A DNA stretch of 64,000 nucleotides, taken from assembly GCA_963732775.1 (NCBI GenBank), contig CAVTAR010000003.1:601234-665233 (forward strand), in the 5' to 3' direction. Of this stretch, positions 43,701 to 52,194 are shown in pieces (within the stretch, counting starts at the first letter, position 1; each line of letters starts with the position of its first letter). The translations under genes were made by a program, and so were the position numbers. This DNA is from CAVRQM01 sp963732775. Lineage in GTDB: Bacteria > Pseudomonadota > Alphaproteobacteria > Acetobacterales > Acetobacteraceae. The notes beneath the pieces were generated by a model, which was given only the letters and a program-made list of their open reading frames with translations, did not search any database and was not told where the DNA came from.

Positions 43701-44044
43701 GCCGGGTCGCTATCGGCGCGACCGCGCTGGGTCAGCGGGCTGCCGAGAGCGCTATCAAGTTCGCGCTCGGGCCGGCCGATTTTGGGCTGCCTCCGGCGGA
43801 GGCGATCGAGGTAGCGCGGAGCAGCTGACTTCGTGAGTTGCCGCTCATCGGCGATGTGGTGGCCCAAGCCGGCGGAACTACGACCGCATCACCGCGACCC
43901 ATTCGACCGATTGCTCGTGTGCGAGGCGATCGCGTGCCCAGCGCGGCTCTACACCACCGATCGGCGACGTGCCGCCTAGTCGGAACGCGTGACCGTGGTC
44001 GGCTGACCTTGCCGCCCCCTGCCCCGATGGTGCTATGGTCGCCT
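43701..44044. other. Gene-free stretch upstream of ffs
   Basis: About 340 bases without a supportable gene on either strand. Open frames here have no family resemblance. The 3' part must hold the promoter of the SRP RNA; tgctatgg-like text at about 44030 could be its -10 region. Confidence 0.4.
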
Positions 44045-44141
44045 CGGGAGGCCGGCGGCGGACGGATGCCTCGCCAACCCGGTCAGGTCCGGAAGGAAGC
44101 AGCCGCAACGAGTTTCCATCCGGGTCGCCGATCCGGTCTCC
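44045..44141 (+). ncRNA. ffs: Signal recognition particle RNA (4.5S type)
   Basis: The universal SRP RNA apical sequence GGTCAGGTCCGGAAGGAAGC is present (44081-44100). The arms GGGAGGCCGG...CGGCG...GGATG and CATCC...CGCCG...CCGGTCTCCC pair to form the long hairpin. Position directly upstream of dnaX is the usual alphaproteobacterial arrangement. Ends are set from the pairing and may be off by several bases. Confidence 0.93.
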
Positions 44142-44187
44142 CACCCCACCTCACGCCGCGCCCGGCGGCCGGACCGCAGCCCGCGCC

Positions 44188-46017
44188 ATGAGCCTGTTCG
44201 GCCCCGACGACGACCCGCCGCAAGCCGTCGCGCCCGCGACCGCCGCCTATCGGGTGCTCGCGCGAAAATACCGGCCGACGACGTTCGACGACATGATCGG
44301 CCAGGAGGTGCTGGTGCGCATCCTGCGCAACGCCTTCGCGCTCGACCGGGTGCCGCACGCCTTCATGCTCACCGGCACCCGCGGCGTCGGCAAGACCACC
44401 ACCGCGCGCATCATCGCCCGCTGCCTCAACTGCATAGGGCCTGACGGCAGGGGTGGCCCCACTGCCGAGCCCTGCGGCGTGTGCCCGAACTGCGTGGCGA
44501 TCCTGGCCGACCGGCACCCGGACGTGACCGAGATGGACGCGGCCAGCAACACCGGCGTCGACGACGTGCGCGAGATCATCGAGGCCACGCAATTCCGCCC
44601 GATGCAGGCGCGCACGCGGGTGTTCATCATCGACGAAGTCCACATGCTGTCGAAGAACGCCTTCAACGCGCTGCTGAAGACGCTGGAAGAGCCGCCGCCG
44701 CACGTGAAGTTCGCGTTCGCGACCACGGAAATACGCAAGGTGCCCGTGACCGTGCTGTCGCGCTGCATGCGTTTCGACCTGCGGCGCGTTTCGGTCGCCG
44801 AACTGTCCGCTCACTTCGCCCGCATCGCCGCCGCCGAGGCCGTGACCGCCGACGAGGAGGCGCTCGCCCTGATCGCCCGCGCCGCCGACGGCTCGGTGCG
44901 CGACGGGCTGTCCTTGCTCGACCAGGCGATCGCCCAGGCCGAGGCCGGGGCGCCGGTCACGGCGGCGGCGGTCGCTGCCATGCTGGGCCTCGCCGACCGC
45001 GACGCGGTGTTCGACCTGCTGGAGGCGGTGTTCGCCGGCCGGCCGGGCGACGCGCTGGCCATCACCGAGCGGGCGCACGCGCTGGGGGCGGATTTGGGGG
45101 CCGTGCTGACCGACCTGCTCCAGCTGGTGCACACGCTGACCCGGCTCAAGGCGGTGCCGGCGCTGCGCCACAGCCTGGAACTGACCGAGGCGGAGCGGAC
45201 GCGCGGGGCGGCGCTCGCCGACCGCGTGCAGGTGCCGGCGCTGGCGCGCGCCTGGCAGATGCTGCTGAAAGGCATCGGCGAGGTGGAGCAGGCGCCGGAC
45301 CGCCACGCCGCCGGCGAGATGATCCTGGTCCGGCTGTGCCACGTCGCCGACCTGCCCCCGCCCGGCGAGCTGGTGCGCCAGATGACGGCCCAATCCGGCG
45401 GCGGGCGCGCGACGGTGCCGTCGGTCGGTGCTGCGCGCGATGCAGGCGCCAGCCGCGCCATGGCTGGCGGCCAGGTGGCTCGCGCCCTCGCGACCGAGCC
45501 CCTCGCGGCCATGGCACCCGCCACCGTAACGGCCACCGCACCGGCTGCCCCGCCCGTCGCTCGCCTGCCGGCCACGTTGCGCGACGTGGCGACGCTGGTG
45601 GCCGAGCGGCGCGAGGCCAGTCTGCACGCTCATCTGGTGAACTCCGTGCACCTCGTGCGCCTGGCGCCGCCGGTGATCGAGCTGCGGCCCCAACCGCAGG
45701 CGCCCCGCGACCTCGCGCCCCGCCTGGCCGCGGTGCTGGCCGAGGCGACCGGCGTGCGCTGGACCGTGGCGCTGTCCACTGCCGCCGGCGAGCCCACGCT
45801 GGCCGCGCAGGGGGCAGCAGCGGACGCGGCCCGTCGCGACGTCGCCGGCCATCATCCGCTGGTGCAAGCCATTCTTGAGGCTTTTCCCGGTGCCCAGGTG
45901 GCGACCATGCGCGACCCGGCGGCCGACGCGTACGGCTTGCCACCGGCTGCGGCGGCGCTTGCGGAAAACGGCGCGACGGACGATGGGGACGACGGATTTT
46001 CCGAGGACGAGGACTGA
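44188..46017 (+). CDS. dnaX: DNA polymerase III subunit gamma/tau
   Basis: Clamp-loader ATPase, 609 residues. The AAA+ core has AYRVLARKYRPTTFDDMIGQ, Walker A LTGTRGVGKTTTARIIARCL, a zinc module (C-x-n-CGVCPNC), MDAASNTGVDDVREI, Walker B VFIIDEVHMLSKNAFNALLK, and the SRC sensor in VTVLSRCMRFDLRR. Domain III follows to ~residue 390. The C-terminal tau part is Ala/Pro-rich, then a folded segment (ASLHAHLVNSVHLVRLAPPV) and an acidic tail. No programmed-frameshift heptamer was noticed. It heads dnaX-ebfC-recR. Confidence 0.97.
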   Translation: MSLFGPDDDPPQAVAPATAAYRVLARKYRPTTFDDMIGQEVLVRILRNAFALDRVPHAFMLTGTRGVGKTTTARIIARCLNCIGPDGRGGPTAEPCGVCPNCVAILADRHPDVTEMDAASNTGVDDVREIIEATQFRPMQARTRVFIIDEVHMLSKNAFNALLKTLEEPPPHVKFAFATTEIRKVPVTVLSRCMRFDLRRVSVAELSAHFARIAAAEAVTADEEALALIARAADGSVRDGLSLLDQAIAQAEAGAPVTAAAVAAMLGLADRDAVFDLLEAVFAGRPGDALAITERAHALGADLGAVLTDLLQLVHTLTRLKAVPALRHSLELTEAERTRGAALADRVQVPALARAWQMLLKGIGEVEQAPDRHAAGEMILVRLCHVADLPPPGELVRQMTAQSGGGRATVPSVGAARDAGASRAMAGGQVARALATEPLAAMAPATVTATAPAAPPVARLPATLRDVATLVAERREASLHAHLVNSVHLVRLAPPVIELRPQPQAPRDLAPRLAAVLAEATGVRWTVALSTAAGEPTLAAQGAAADAARRDVAGHHPLVQAILEAFPGAQVATMRDPAADAYGLPPAAAALAENGATDDGDDGFSEDED

Positions 46018-46020
46018 GCG

Positions 46021-46344
46021 ATGAAGAATCTCGCGGGACTGATGAAGCAGGCCGGGGAGATGCAGCAGAAGATGCAGGAGATGCAGGAGAAGCTGGAACA
46101 GCTCGTCGTGGACGGCAGCGCCGGCGCCGGCATGGTCGGCGTCTCGATGACCGGCAAGGGCGAGCTCAAGGCCGTGCGCATCGACCCGAAGCTGATGCAG
46201 CCGGACGAGGCCGAGATGCTGCAGGACCTGCTGGTCGCCGCCCATGCCGACGCCAAACGCAAGGTGGAGACGCTGGCCGCCGAGGAGATGCGGCAGGTGA
46301 CGGGCGGGATGGACCTGCCGGGCGGCCTCAAGCTGCCGTTCTGA
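46021..46344 (+). CDS. ebfC: YbaB/EbfC nucleoid-associated protein
   Basis: 107 residues: the Met/Gln-rich dimer helix LAGLMKQAGEMQQKMQEMQE, the strand segment VSMTGKGELKAVRIDPKLM, and the tail ending in GGLKLPF. Small DNA-binding dimer of the nucleoid, encoded three bases after dnaX and 16 bases before recR, its usual place. Confidence 0.95.
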   Translation: MKNLAGLMKQAGEMQQKMQEMQEKLEQLVVDGSAGAGMVGVSMTGKGELKAVRIDPKLMQPDEAEMLQDLLVAAHADAKRKVETLAAEEMRQVTGGMDLPGGLKLPF

Positions 46345-46360
46345 CCTTCCGCCAGGCTGG

Positions 46361-46963
46361 TTGATCGCCTTGGGCGGCCCCGAGGTCGAGCGGCTTATTG
46401 CCCTGCTGGCGAAACTGCCAGGCTTCGGCCCGCGCAGCGCCCGGCGTGCGGCGCTGCGCCTGCTGCGCGAGCCGCACGCGCGGATGCTGCCGCTGGCCGA
46501 TGCCATGGCCGAGGCGGCGCGCGCGGTGCGGCCTTGCCGGGAATGCGGCAACCTCGACAGCCGCGACCCGTGCTCGATCTGCGCCGACCCGTCGCGTGAT
46601 CGTGCGCTGGTTTGCGTGGTGGAGGGGGTGGGCGACCTGTGGGCGCTGGAGCGCGCCGGGGTGCATCGCGGGCTATACCATGTGCTGGGGGGCACGCTGT
46701 CGCCGCTGAACGGCAGCGGGCCGGAGGACCTGTCGCTCGCGCCGCTGCTGGCGCGGGTGGCGCAGGGCGAGGCGCGCGAAATCATCCTGGCGCTCGGTGC
46801 CACGGTGGACGGCGCGGCGACCGCGCACTGGCTGGCCGAGCGGCTGGCCGGGTCCGGCGTCGCGATCAGCCGCGTCGGGCATGGGGTGCCGATGGGCGGC
46901 GCGCTCGACGTGCTGGACGACGGCACTCTGGCAGCGGCGGTGCGGGGGCGGCGGCCGGTGTGA
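46361..46963 (+). CDS. recR: Recombination mediator RecR
   Basis: Acts with RecF/RecO to load RecA; 200 residues. ERLIALLAKLPGFGPRSARR is the helix-hairpin-helix. The zinc finger is CRECGNLDSRDPCSIC. The Toprim domain begins VCVVEGVGDLWALER and continues YHVLGGTLSPLNGSGPEDLS. There is no ATG; TTG 46361 (or TTG 46370, giving LGGPEVERL) is the likely start. Confidence 0.95.
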   Translation: MIALGGPEVERLIALLAKLPGFGPRSARRAALRLLREPHARMLPLADAMAEAARAVRPCRECGNLDSRDPCSICADPSRDRALVCVVEGVGDLWALERAGVHRGLYHVLGGTLSPLNGSGPEDLSLAPLLARVAQGEAREIILALGATVDGAATAHWLAERLAGSGVAISRVGHGVPMGGALDVLDDGTLAAAVRGRRPV

Positions 46964-47056
46964 CGCTCGAGCGACCGCCGCGCGGATCGGCGCGCCGCCG
47001 CAGCCCCGCGCGCAACGCTTCCACGACGGGCAGGTCAGCGGAAGGCTTGACCCAAG

Positions 47057-47072
47057 TGTAGCCAAGGCTACA
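47057..47072. promoter_or_regulatory. MntR-like palindromic operator
   Basis: TGTAGCCAAGGCTACA is a perfect 16-bp inverted repeat ending 4 bases before the GTG of the Nramp gene. It resembles the TAGC-AAGGCTA core of MntR boxes in front of mntH in proteobacteria, so manganese-dependent repression is likely. Confidence 0.6.
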
Positions 47073-47076
47073 TCCT

Positions 47077-48408
47077 GTGCATGAGGCAGCTACCGACACC
47101 CGCTTGAACGGCACGATCGCGCGGAGCAGCCTGACCGATCGCACCACGGCCGCGATCGGGGACGTGCTGGCCGGCCGGCGGCGCGGCTGGCGCTCGGTGC
47201 TGCCGTTCGCGGGACCGGCCATCGTCGCATCGGTCGCCTACATGGACCCCGGCAATTTCGCGACCAACATCCAGGCGGGTGCCGCCTACGGCTACCGGCT
47301 GCTGTGGGTGGTCGTGTTCGCCAACGCGGTGGCCATGCTGTTCCAGGCGCTGTCGGCCCGGCTCGGCATCGTGACCGGACGCAACCTCGCCGAACTCTGC
47401 CGCGAGCAGTTCCCCCGCCACCTGGTGCTGGCGATGTGGGCGGTGAGCGAGGTCGCCGCGATGGCCACCGACCTCGCCGAGTTCCTGGGTGCCGCGATCG
47501 GGCTGTCGCTGCTGACCCACCTGCCGCTGCTGCTCGGCATGGCGATCACCGGGGTCGCCGTCTACCTCATCCTGAGCCTTGATCGCTCGGGCTTTCGGCC
47601 GCTGGAACTGGTGATCGCGGGCCTGGTCGGCGTGATCGGGCTCAGCTACGCGGTCGAGCTGGTGGTCGTGCCGCCGGACTGGGGCCTGGCGCTGTTCCAC
47701 TCCGTCGTGCCCCGCCTCGACGACTCGCGTGCGGTGACGCTGGCCGTCGGCATCGTGGGCGCCACGGTGATGCCGCACGCGATCTATCTGCATTCGGGCC
47801 TGACCCAGGCCCGGGCGCCGATCCACAACGAGACGGAGCGGCAGATGCTGATCCGCTTCTCGCATCGCGAGGTGGTGCTGGCCCTGGCCGTCGCCGGGCT
47901 CATCAACATGGCCATGGTGATGATGGCCGCCGCCGCGTTCCACGCCGGGCACAGCGACGTAGCCGAGATCGAGACGGCGTACCGCAGCCTGGTGCCGCTG
48001 CTGGGGGGCGGCGCGGCCGGCGTGTTCCTGGTCTCGCTGCTGGCCTCCGGCCTGTCCAGCTCCGCGGTCGGCACCATGGCCGGCCAAGTGGTGATGCAGG
48101 GTTTCCTGCGCGTGCGCATCCCGGTGTGGCTGCGGCGGCTGGTGACGATGGTCCCGGCCTTCGTCGTGGTCGGGATGGGCTACGACGCGACCGTCTCGCT
48201 GGTGCTGAGCCAGGTCGTGCTGAGCCTCGCCCTGCCGGTGCCGATGCTGGCCTTGCTGGTGCTGAGCCGCCGGCGCGCCGTGATGGGCGCTTACGCGCTC
48301 GGCCCGTGGACCGTGACACTCGGCATGGCGGCGGCGGTGGTGGTGCTGGCATTGAACGCCGTGCTGCTGCTGCTGACGCTCGGGGTGCCGTTGCCTGGCC
48401 TCGGCTGA
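47077..48408 (+). CDS. mntH: Nramp-family divalent metal (Mn/Fe) transporter
   Basis: 443 residues, 11 membrane helices. The metal-binding DPGN in IVASVAYMDPGNFATNIQAG (TM1) and MPH in GATVMPHAIYLHSGL (TM6) are intact. EVAAMATDLAEFLGAAIGLS matches the conserved third-fourth helix. Imports manganese with protons. GTG 47077 is the first start, but it lies almost on top of the operator, so TTG 47104 should be considered. The 3' end overlaps the convergent O-antigen ligase tail. Confidence 0.9.
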   Translation: MHEAATDTRLNGTIARSSLTDRTTAAIGDVLAGRRRGWRSVLPFAGPAIVASVAYMDPGNFATNIQAGAAYGYRLLWVVVFANAVAMLFQALSARLGIVTGRNLAELCREQFPRHLVLAMWAVSEVAAMATDLAEFLGAAIGLSLLTHLPLLLGMAITGVAVYLILSLDRSGFRPLELVIAGLVGVIGLSYAVELVVVPPDWGLALFHSVVPRLDDSRAVTLAVGIVGATVMPHAIYLHSGLTQARAPIHNETERQMLIRFSHREVVLALAVAGLINMAMVMMAAAAFHAGHSDVAEIETAYRSLVPLLGGGAAGVFLVSLLASGLSSSAVGTMAGQVVMQGFLRVRIPVWLRRLVTMVPAFVVVGMGYDATVSLVLSQVVLSLALPVPMLALLVLSRRRAVMGAYALGPWTVTLGMAAAVVVLALNAVLLLLTLGVPLPGLG

Positions 48409-49617
48409 TCGCGCGCCTCGGCCAATCCCCAGCCGAGCAGCAGCAGGAACACGCCGGCGATCTCGATGGCATAGAAGCTGCTGGCCGAGGCGAGCGGCCA
48501 TTCCTGGATCAGGCAGGCGACGAACAGGCCGACGCGCAGCGGGTCTGGGTCCGCGCCCAACCGGCGCAGCAGGGCGCGCAGCCAGGCGATGACCAGCGCG
48601 CAGAACAGCAGCAAGCCGGGCAGTCCGGAATCGGTCGCGGCCTCGAGGTAGTGGTTGTGCGGATGGATATTGCAGGTACCAGCCACCCTCGGAACCGGGA
48701 CAGCCGTTGCGGAAGCCGGCGAAACCTTCGCCGAACAGCGGGTGCTCGGCGGTGATCCGGACCGCGCGGCGGTAGATCAGGCCGTATTCGCTCGCCGGGA
48801 AGTCCGCCATCTGCGCGGAGAATTTCTGCACCAGCCGGTGCCACACCGGCGGCGAGACCACGACCGAGGCGCCCAGCAGCAGGCCGCCGGCGACCAGCGC
48901 GGCGACGATCACGCGCCGCAGCCGCCGCAGCATCAGCCCGGCGACCAGCAGGCCGAACACCGTCAGCAGGGCCGGCATCCGCTGGCCGATCAGCACGATG
49001 GTGCCGACCGAGAGCGCGGCCAGTGCGAACCCCGCCAGTGCGCACCCGGCCAGGCGCGGCGCGAGCCGGCCCGCGACTAGCCGGTCGAGCGGCGGCAGCA
49101 GCGCCGGGAACAGCAGGCGCGACAGCGGTGCGCCGGCGCGCGGGTGCTGGAACGGGCCGGTGAGTTCGCCCTCCGGCCCGCGCGGCCAGCCGACCAGGTC
49201 GTGCCCGGTGGCGAATTGCAGCCATGCCGACAGGCCGATGTAGAGCGCGCTGGCGGTCAGCACGCGCCCCAGCCAGCGCCGCGTCGATGGCGTTCGCAGC
49301 ACGCGATGCTCCAGGGCGGCAACGAACACCAGCAGCCGCAGTGCCGCCAGCGCATGGCCGAACGACAGCCAGCCGCCGATGCCGACGCCCGGCACCGAGC
49401 ACAGCACGAGCCAGCCCCACCACAGCAGCCCGATCCGCAGCCAGCCGCGCCGTAGCCAGCCGAAATCGCGCTCGATCGCCGAGATGGCCAGGAACGCGAG
49501 GTCGACCAGCACCAGCAGCGTGTCGGCGACCCCGCGGCCGTGCATCAGGAACACCGGCAGCACCAGCACGGCGGCGATGGCGAACCCGTCGAGCCAGCGG
49601 ATCACGCGCAGGCTCAC
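48291..49617 (-). CDS. O-antigen ligase family membrane protein, apparent frameshift
   Basis: A Wzy/WaaL-type polytopic protein that joins or polymerises glycans in the periplasm. From GTG 49617: multiple membrane helices (FAIAAVLVLPVFLMHG, RRVIVAALVAGGLLLGA), then HPLFGEGFAGFRNGCPGSEG. Near 48690 the frame shifts and the conserved loop continues in another frame as NIHPHNHYLEAATDSGLPGL, followed by further helices. After LLLLGWGLAEARD the frame stays open for ~35 Ser/Ala-rich residues that are antisense to the Nramp gene. Its start overlaps the threonine-dehydratase stop as GTGA. Confidence 0.8.
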
Positions 49618-50570
49618 GGCGCGGCCAGCACCCGCAGCCCGACGGCGAGGTCGACGTTGCCGCCGCACAGGATGACCCCGACGCGACGCCCGGCCATGCG
49701 GTCCCGCTCCTGCGTCAGCGCGGCGAGCGGGGCGGCGCCGGCGCCCTCGGCAAGGTTGTGCGTGTCGCTCCAGTACGCGCGCATCGCGGCCGCCACCTCG
49801 GCGTCGGTCACGCGCACGATGCGCGCCGCACCTGCCTTGATGATGGCGAACGCCCGCGGGTCCGGCATCCGGCAGGCCATGCCGTCGGCCATCGTGGTCG
49901 CGGTCTCGGTGGTGACGATCCGGCCCGCCTCGAGCGACAGCGCCATGGCCGGCGCCTCGGTCGAGACCACGCCCACGATCTCGGTCGCGAGCCCCAGCAG
50001 GTCGCGCGTGCGGATCAGGCCGCAGATACCGCTGCCCATGCCGATCGGCACGTAGACGGCGTCCAGCCCCGCCACCGCCGCGAACAGTTCGCGCGCATAG
50101 CTGGCGACGCCCAGCACCAGGTCGCGATGGAACGCCGGCACCAGCTCTGCCCCGCGCGCCTCGGCAATGCGCGCGGCCTCCACGCGGGCCTCGTCGAAAT
50201 CGCGCCCGTGCTCGACCAGCTCGGCGCCGAACGCGCGCATCGCCGCGTTCTTCTCGGGGCTGTTGCCGTGCGGCACGACGATCGTCACGGCCATGCCCGC
50301 GCGCCGGCCGGCATAGGCGATGCTCTGCCCGTGATTGCCGCGCGTCGCACTCACCAGGCCGCGTACCTGCGGCCGCTCGCGCCGCAGCGCGTCGCAGTAA
50401 ACGATCCCGCCGCGCAGCTTGAAGGCGCCGGTCGGCGTATGGTTCTCGTGCTTCACCCAGCACTCGCATCCGGTGCGCGCGGCCAGCAGCGGCCAGGCGT
50501 ATTGCGGGGTGGGCGGCATGGTCGCGTGGACCAGGGCCGCTGCCGCGTCGAGCTCGGGCAGCGTGAACAT
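49614..50570 (-). CDS. Threonine/serine dehydratase-like PLP enzyme
   Basis: 318 residues, fold-type II. The PLP Lys is in HTPTGAFKLRGGIVY, with SATRGNHGQSIAYAGR, the phosphate loop PIGMGSGICGL, and the C-terminal VILCGGNVDLAVG. It lacks the ACT regulatory domain, so it is the catabolic-type or ectoine-linked dehydratase. ATG 50570 directly precedes FTLPELDAA. Co-directional with and 13 bases after the GT9-like gene. Confidence 0.88.
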   Translation of the reverse strand: MFTLPELDAAAALVHATMPPTPQYAWPLLAARTGCECWVKHENHTPTGAFKLRGGIVYCDALRRERPQVRGLVSATRGNHGQSIAYAGRRAGMAVTIVVPHGNSPEKNAAMRAFGAELVEHGRDFDEARVEAARIAEARGAELVPAFHRDLVLGVASYARELFAAVAGLDAVYVPIGMGSGICGLIRTRDLLGLATEIVGVVSTEAPAMALSLEAGRIVTTETATTMADGMACRMPDPRAFAIIKAGAARIVRVTDAEVAAAMRAYWSDTHNLAEGAGAAPLAALTQERDRMAGRRVGVILCGGNVDLAVGLRVLAAP

Positions 50571-50583
50571 CGGCGTCTCCGGT

Positions 50584-51426
50584 TCAGCGTGGCAGCGCGG
50601 CGGCGAGGGCCGCGTGCAGCCAGGACAGGTCGTGGCCGTGGGGGAACCACGCGCGCGCTGCGGCCGCAAGGTCCTCAGGTCCGCGCGAGAACTCCAGGCC
50701 GTCGGGCAGGCCGGGAGCCGGCAGGTGGACGGCTCGGCAGAGCGGATAATCGCGCACCCGCCGCTCCGGGCGATGGGTGGGGAAGAAGGCGAGGCACGGC
50801 ACCCCGAAGGCGTCCGCGAGGTGCACCACGGCGGTGTCGGTGCTGACCACCAGCGCGGCAGCGGCGATCTCGCCGCACAGCCCTGCGAGCGACCCGGCTT
50901 GGCCTAGCGGGCGAAGCGCGCGCCCGCGCGCTCGCACCCAGTCCACGATCGCGGCCACGATGCCATGCGGCATGTCGCGCAGCTTCATGGAGCTTCGCGG
51001 GCAAAGCAGCACGTAGCCACGCCGCACCTGTGGTGGCTCCGGCCCCGCGCGGGAGGCGAGCCAGGTGTTGCGCTTGGCGGCGGGCGGCACCTGGTCCGGA
51101 TCGACGCCGAGGCGGGCGAGGAAGAAGTCGATCATCGCGGCCCCCCGAAAGCCTGGGTCGAACGCGAAATCGCGCAGGTCGATCGTTCGCGCGAACGCCT
51201 CGGCCGGAGGGAACGAGCGCTCCGGCGTGGCCCAGTTCCACGGCAGCGTGCGCACCTCGGCGAACTCGGCGGCCGCATAGAGCTGCTGCTGCACCGGCGG
51301 CAGCCCCGGCAGGCGGAACAGCACCGGCGACGACGATGTCGTTCCGCGCCCGAGCGCGGTCGACAGCGCCTGCAAGCCGATGACGCCGTCGCCGAGCGAA
51401 CGGCCGAAGCCGTTCAGGATCGCCAC
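50584..51426 (-). CDS. GT9-like (heptosyltransferase-fold) protein
   Basis: 280 residues from GTG 51426; a CTG-type start nearer the upstream stop cannot be excluded. GFGRSLGDGVIGLQALSTAL opens a Rossmann fold. The C-terminal half has GYVLLCPRSSMKLRDMPHGI, LVVSTDTAVVHLADAFGVPC and LAFFPTHRPERRVRDYPLC. This is the donor-binding pattern of ADP-heptose transferases, with STDTAVVHLA as in the TPR protein at 27701. Probably cytosolic glycan transferase; donor unknown. Confidence 0.7.
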   Translation of the reverse strand: MAILNGFGRSLGDGVIGLQALSTALGRGTTSSSPVLFRLPGLPPVQQQLYAAAEFAEVRTLPWNWATPERSFPPAEAFARTIDLRDFAFDPGFRGAAMIDFFLARLGVDPDQVPPAAKRNTWLASRAGPEPPQVRRGYVLLCPRSSMKLRDMPHGIVAAIVDWVRARGRALRPLGQAGSLAGLCGEIAAAALVVSTDTAVVHLADAFGVPCLAFFPTHRPERRVRDYPLCRAVHLPAPGLPDGLEFSRGPEDLAAAARAWFPHGHDLSWLHAALAAALPR

Positions 51427-51446
51427 CCTTTCCGCGTCGGGTGGCG

Positions 51447-52136
51447 TCAGCCCTCCATCGCCTCGACCACGGCGACGTTCAGCAGCCGCTCCAGCACCTC
51501 CGGCTCCTGCGCGCCGGCGATGGCGTGGCGGCCGCCGATGACGAAGCAGGGCACGCCGTTGATGCCGAGCCGATGCGCCCGGAGATTTTCCGCGTGGACC
51601 AGTTCGCACTCCGCGTCGCTGGCCAGGAACGCGAGTGCCGCATGCCCGTCGAGCCCGCAGGCGACCGCGACGGCGGCCAGCACCGCCGGGTCGCCCACGT
51701 CGCGCCCGTCGGTGAAGTGCGCCGCGAACAGCGCCTCCACCAGTTCGGCGCCCCGGCCGTGGTTGGTCGCCCAGCGTACCAGCCGGTGCGCGTCGACCGA
51801 GGAGGGGGTGCGGCGGATGCGGTCGAAGCGGAACATCATGCCCTCGGCCCGGCCGATTTCGGTGATCGAGCCATACAGCCGCCGTGCCCGCTCCTCGCCG
51901 CCGAACTTTCGCGCGACGTAGTCGGCGCGCGGCATCCCGGCGCGCGGCATGTCGGGGTTGAGCAGGAAGGGACGCCAGCCGAGGTCGAAGGCGATATCGG
52001 GTCGCCGCCGCAGCGTGCGCAACAGGCGGCGTAGGCCGAGGTAGCACCACGGGCACACCAGGTCGTGCACCACCTCTATCGCGAACCTGGCGCGCGGCGG
52101 CGTGACGGCGTTCACTGCGCACTCCTCGTTGCCCAT
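51447..52136 (-). CDS. DsbA-family oxidoreductase (FrnE-like)
   Basis: 229 residues, thioredoxin fold with helical insert. EVVHDLVCPWCYLGLRRLLR carries a CPWC site near residue 28, FDLGWRPFLLNPDMPRAG follows, and the cis-Pro loop is INGVPCFVIGGRHAIAGAQE. There is no signal peptide, as in cytosolic FrnE/2-hydroxychromene-carboxylate-isomerase-type proteins. It precedes the GT9-like gene by 20 bases. Confidence 0.87.
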   Translation of the reverse strand: MGNEECAVNAVTPPRARFAIEVVHDLVCPWCYLGLRRLLRTLRRRPDIAFDLGWRPFLLNPDMPRAGMPRADYVARKFGGEERARRLYGSITEIGRAEGMMFRFDRIRRTPSSVDAHRLVRWATNHGRGAELVEALFAAHFTDGRDVGDPAVLAAVAVACGLDGHAALAFLASDAECELVHAENLRAHRLGINGVPCFVIGGRHAIAGAQEPEVLERLLNVAVVEAMEG

Positions 52137-52194
52137 GCCCTTGACGCCCGAGTATCACGACCGGGCCGCCGGACTGGCAAGCGTCGCCGCCCGC

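Noticed and set aside
43838..44191. Open frames across the SRP RNA on both strands
   Set aside because: They cover the ffs hairpin, which explains this sequence better.
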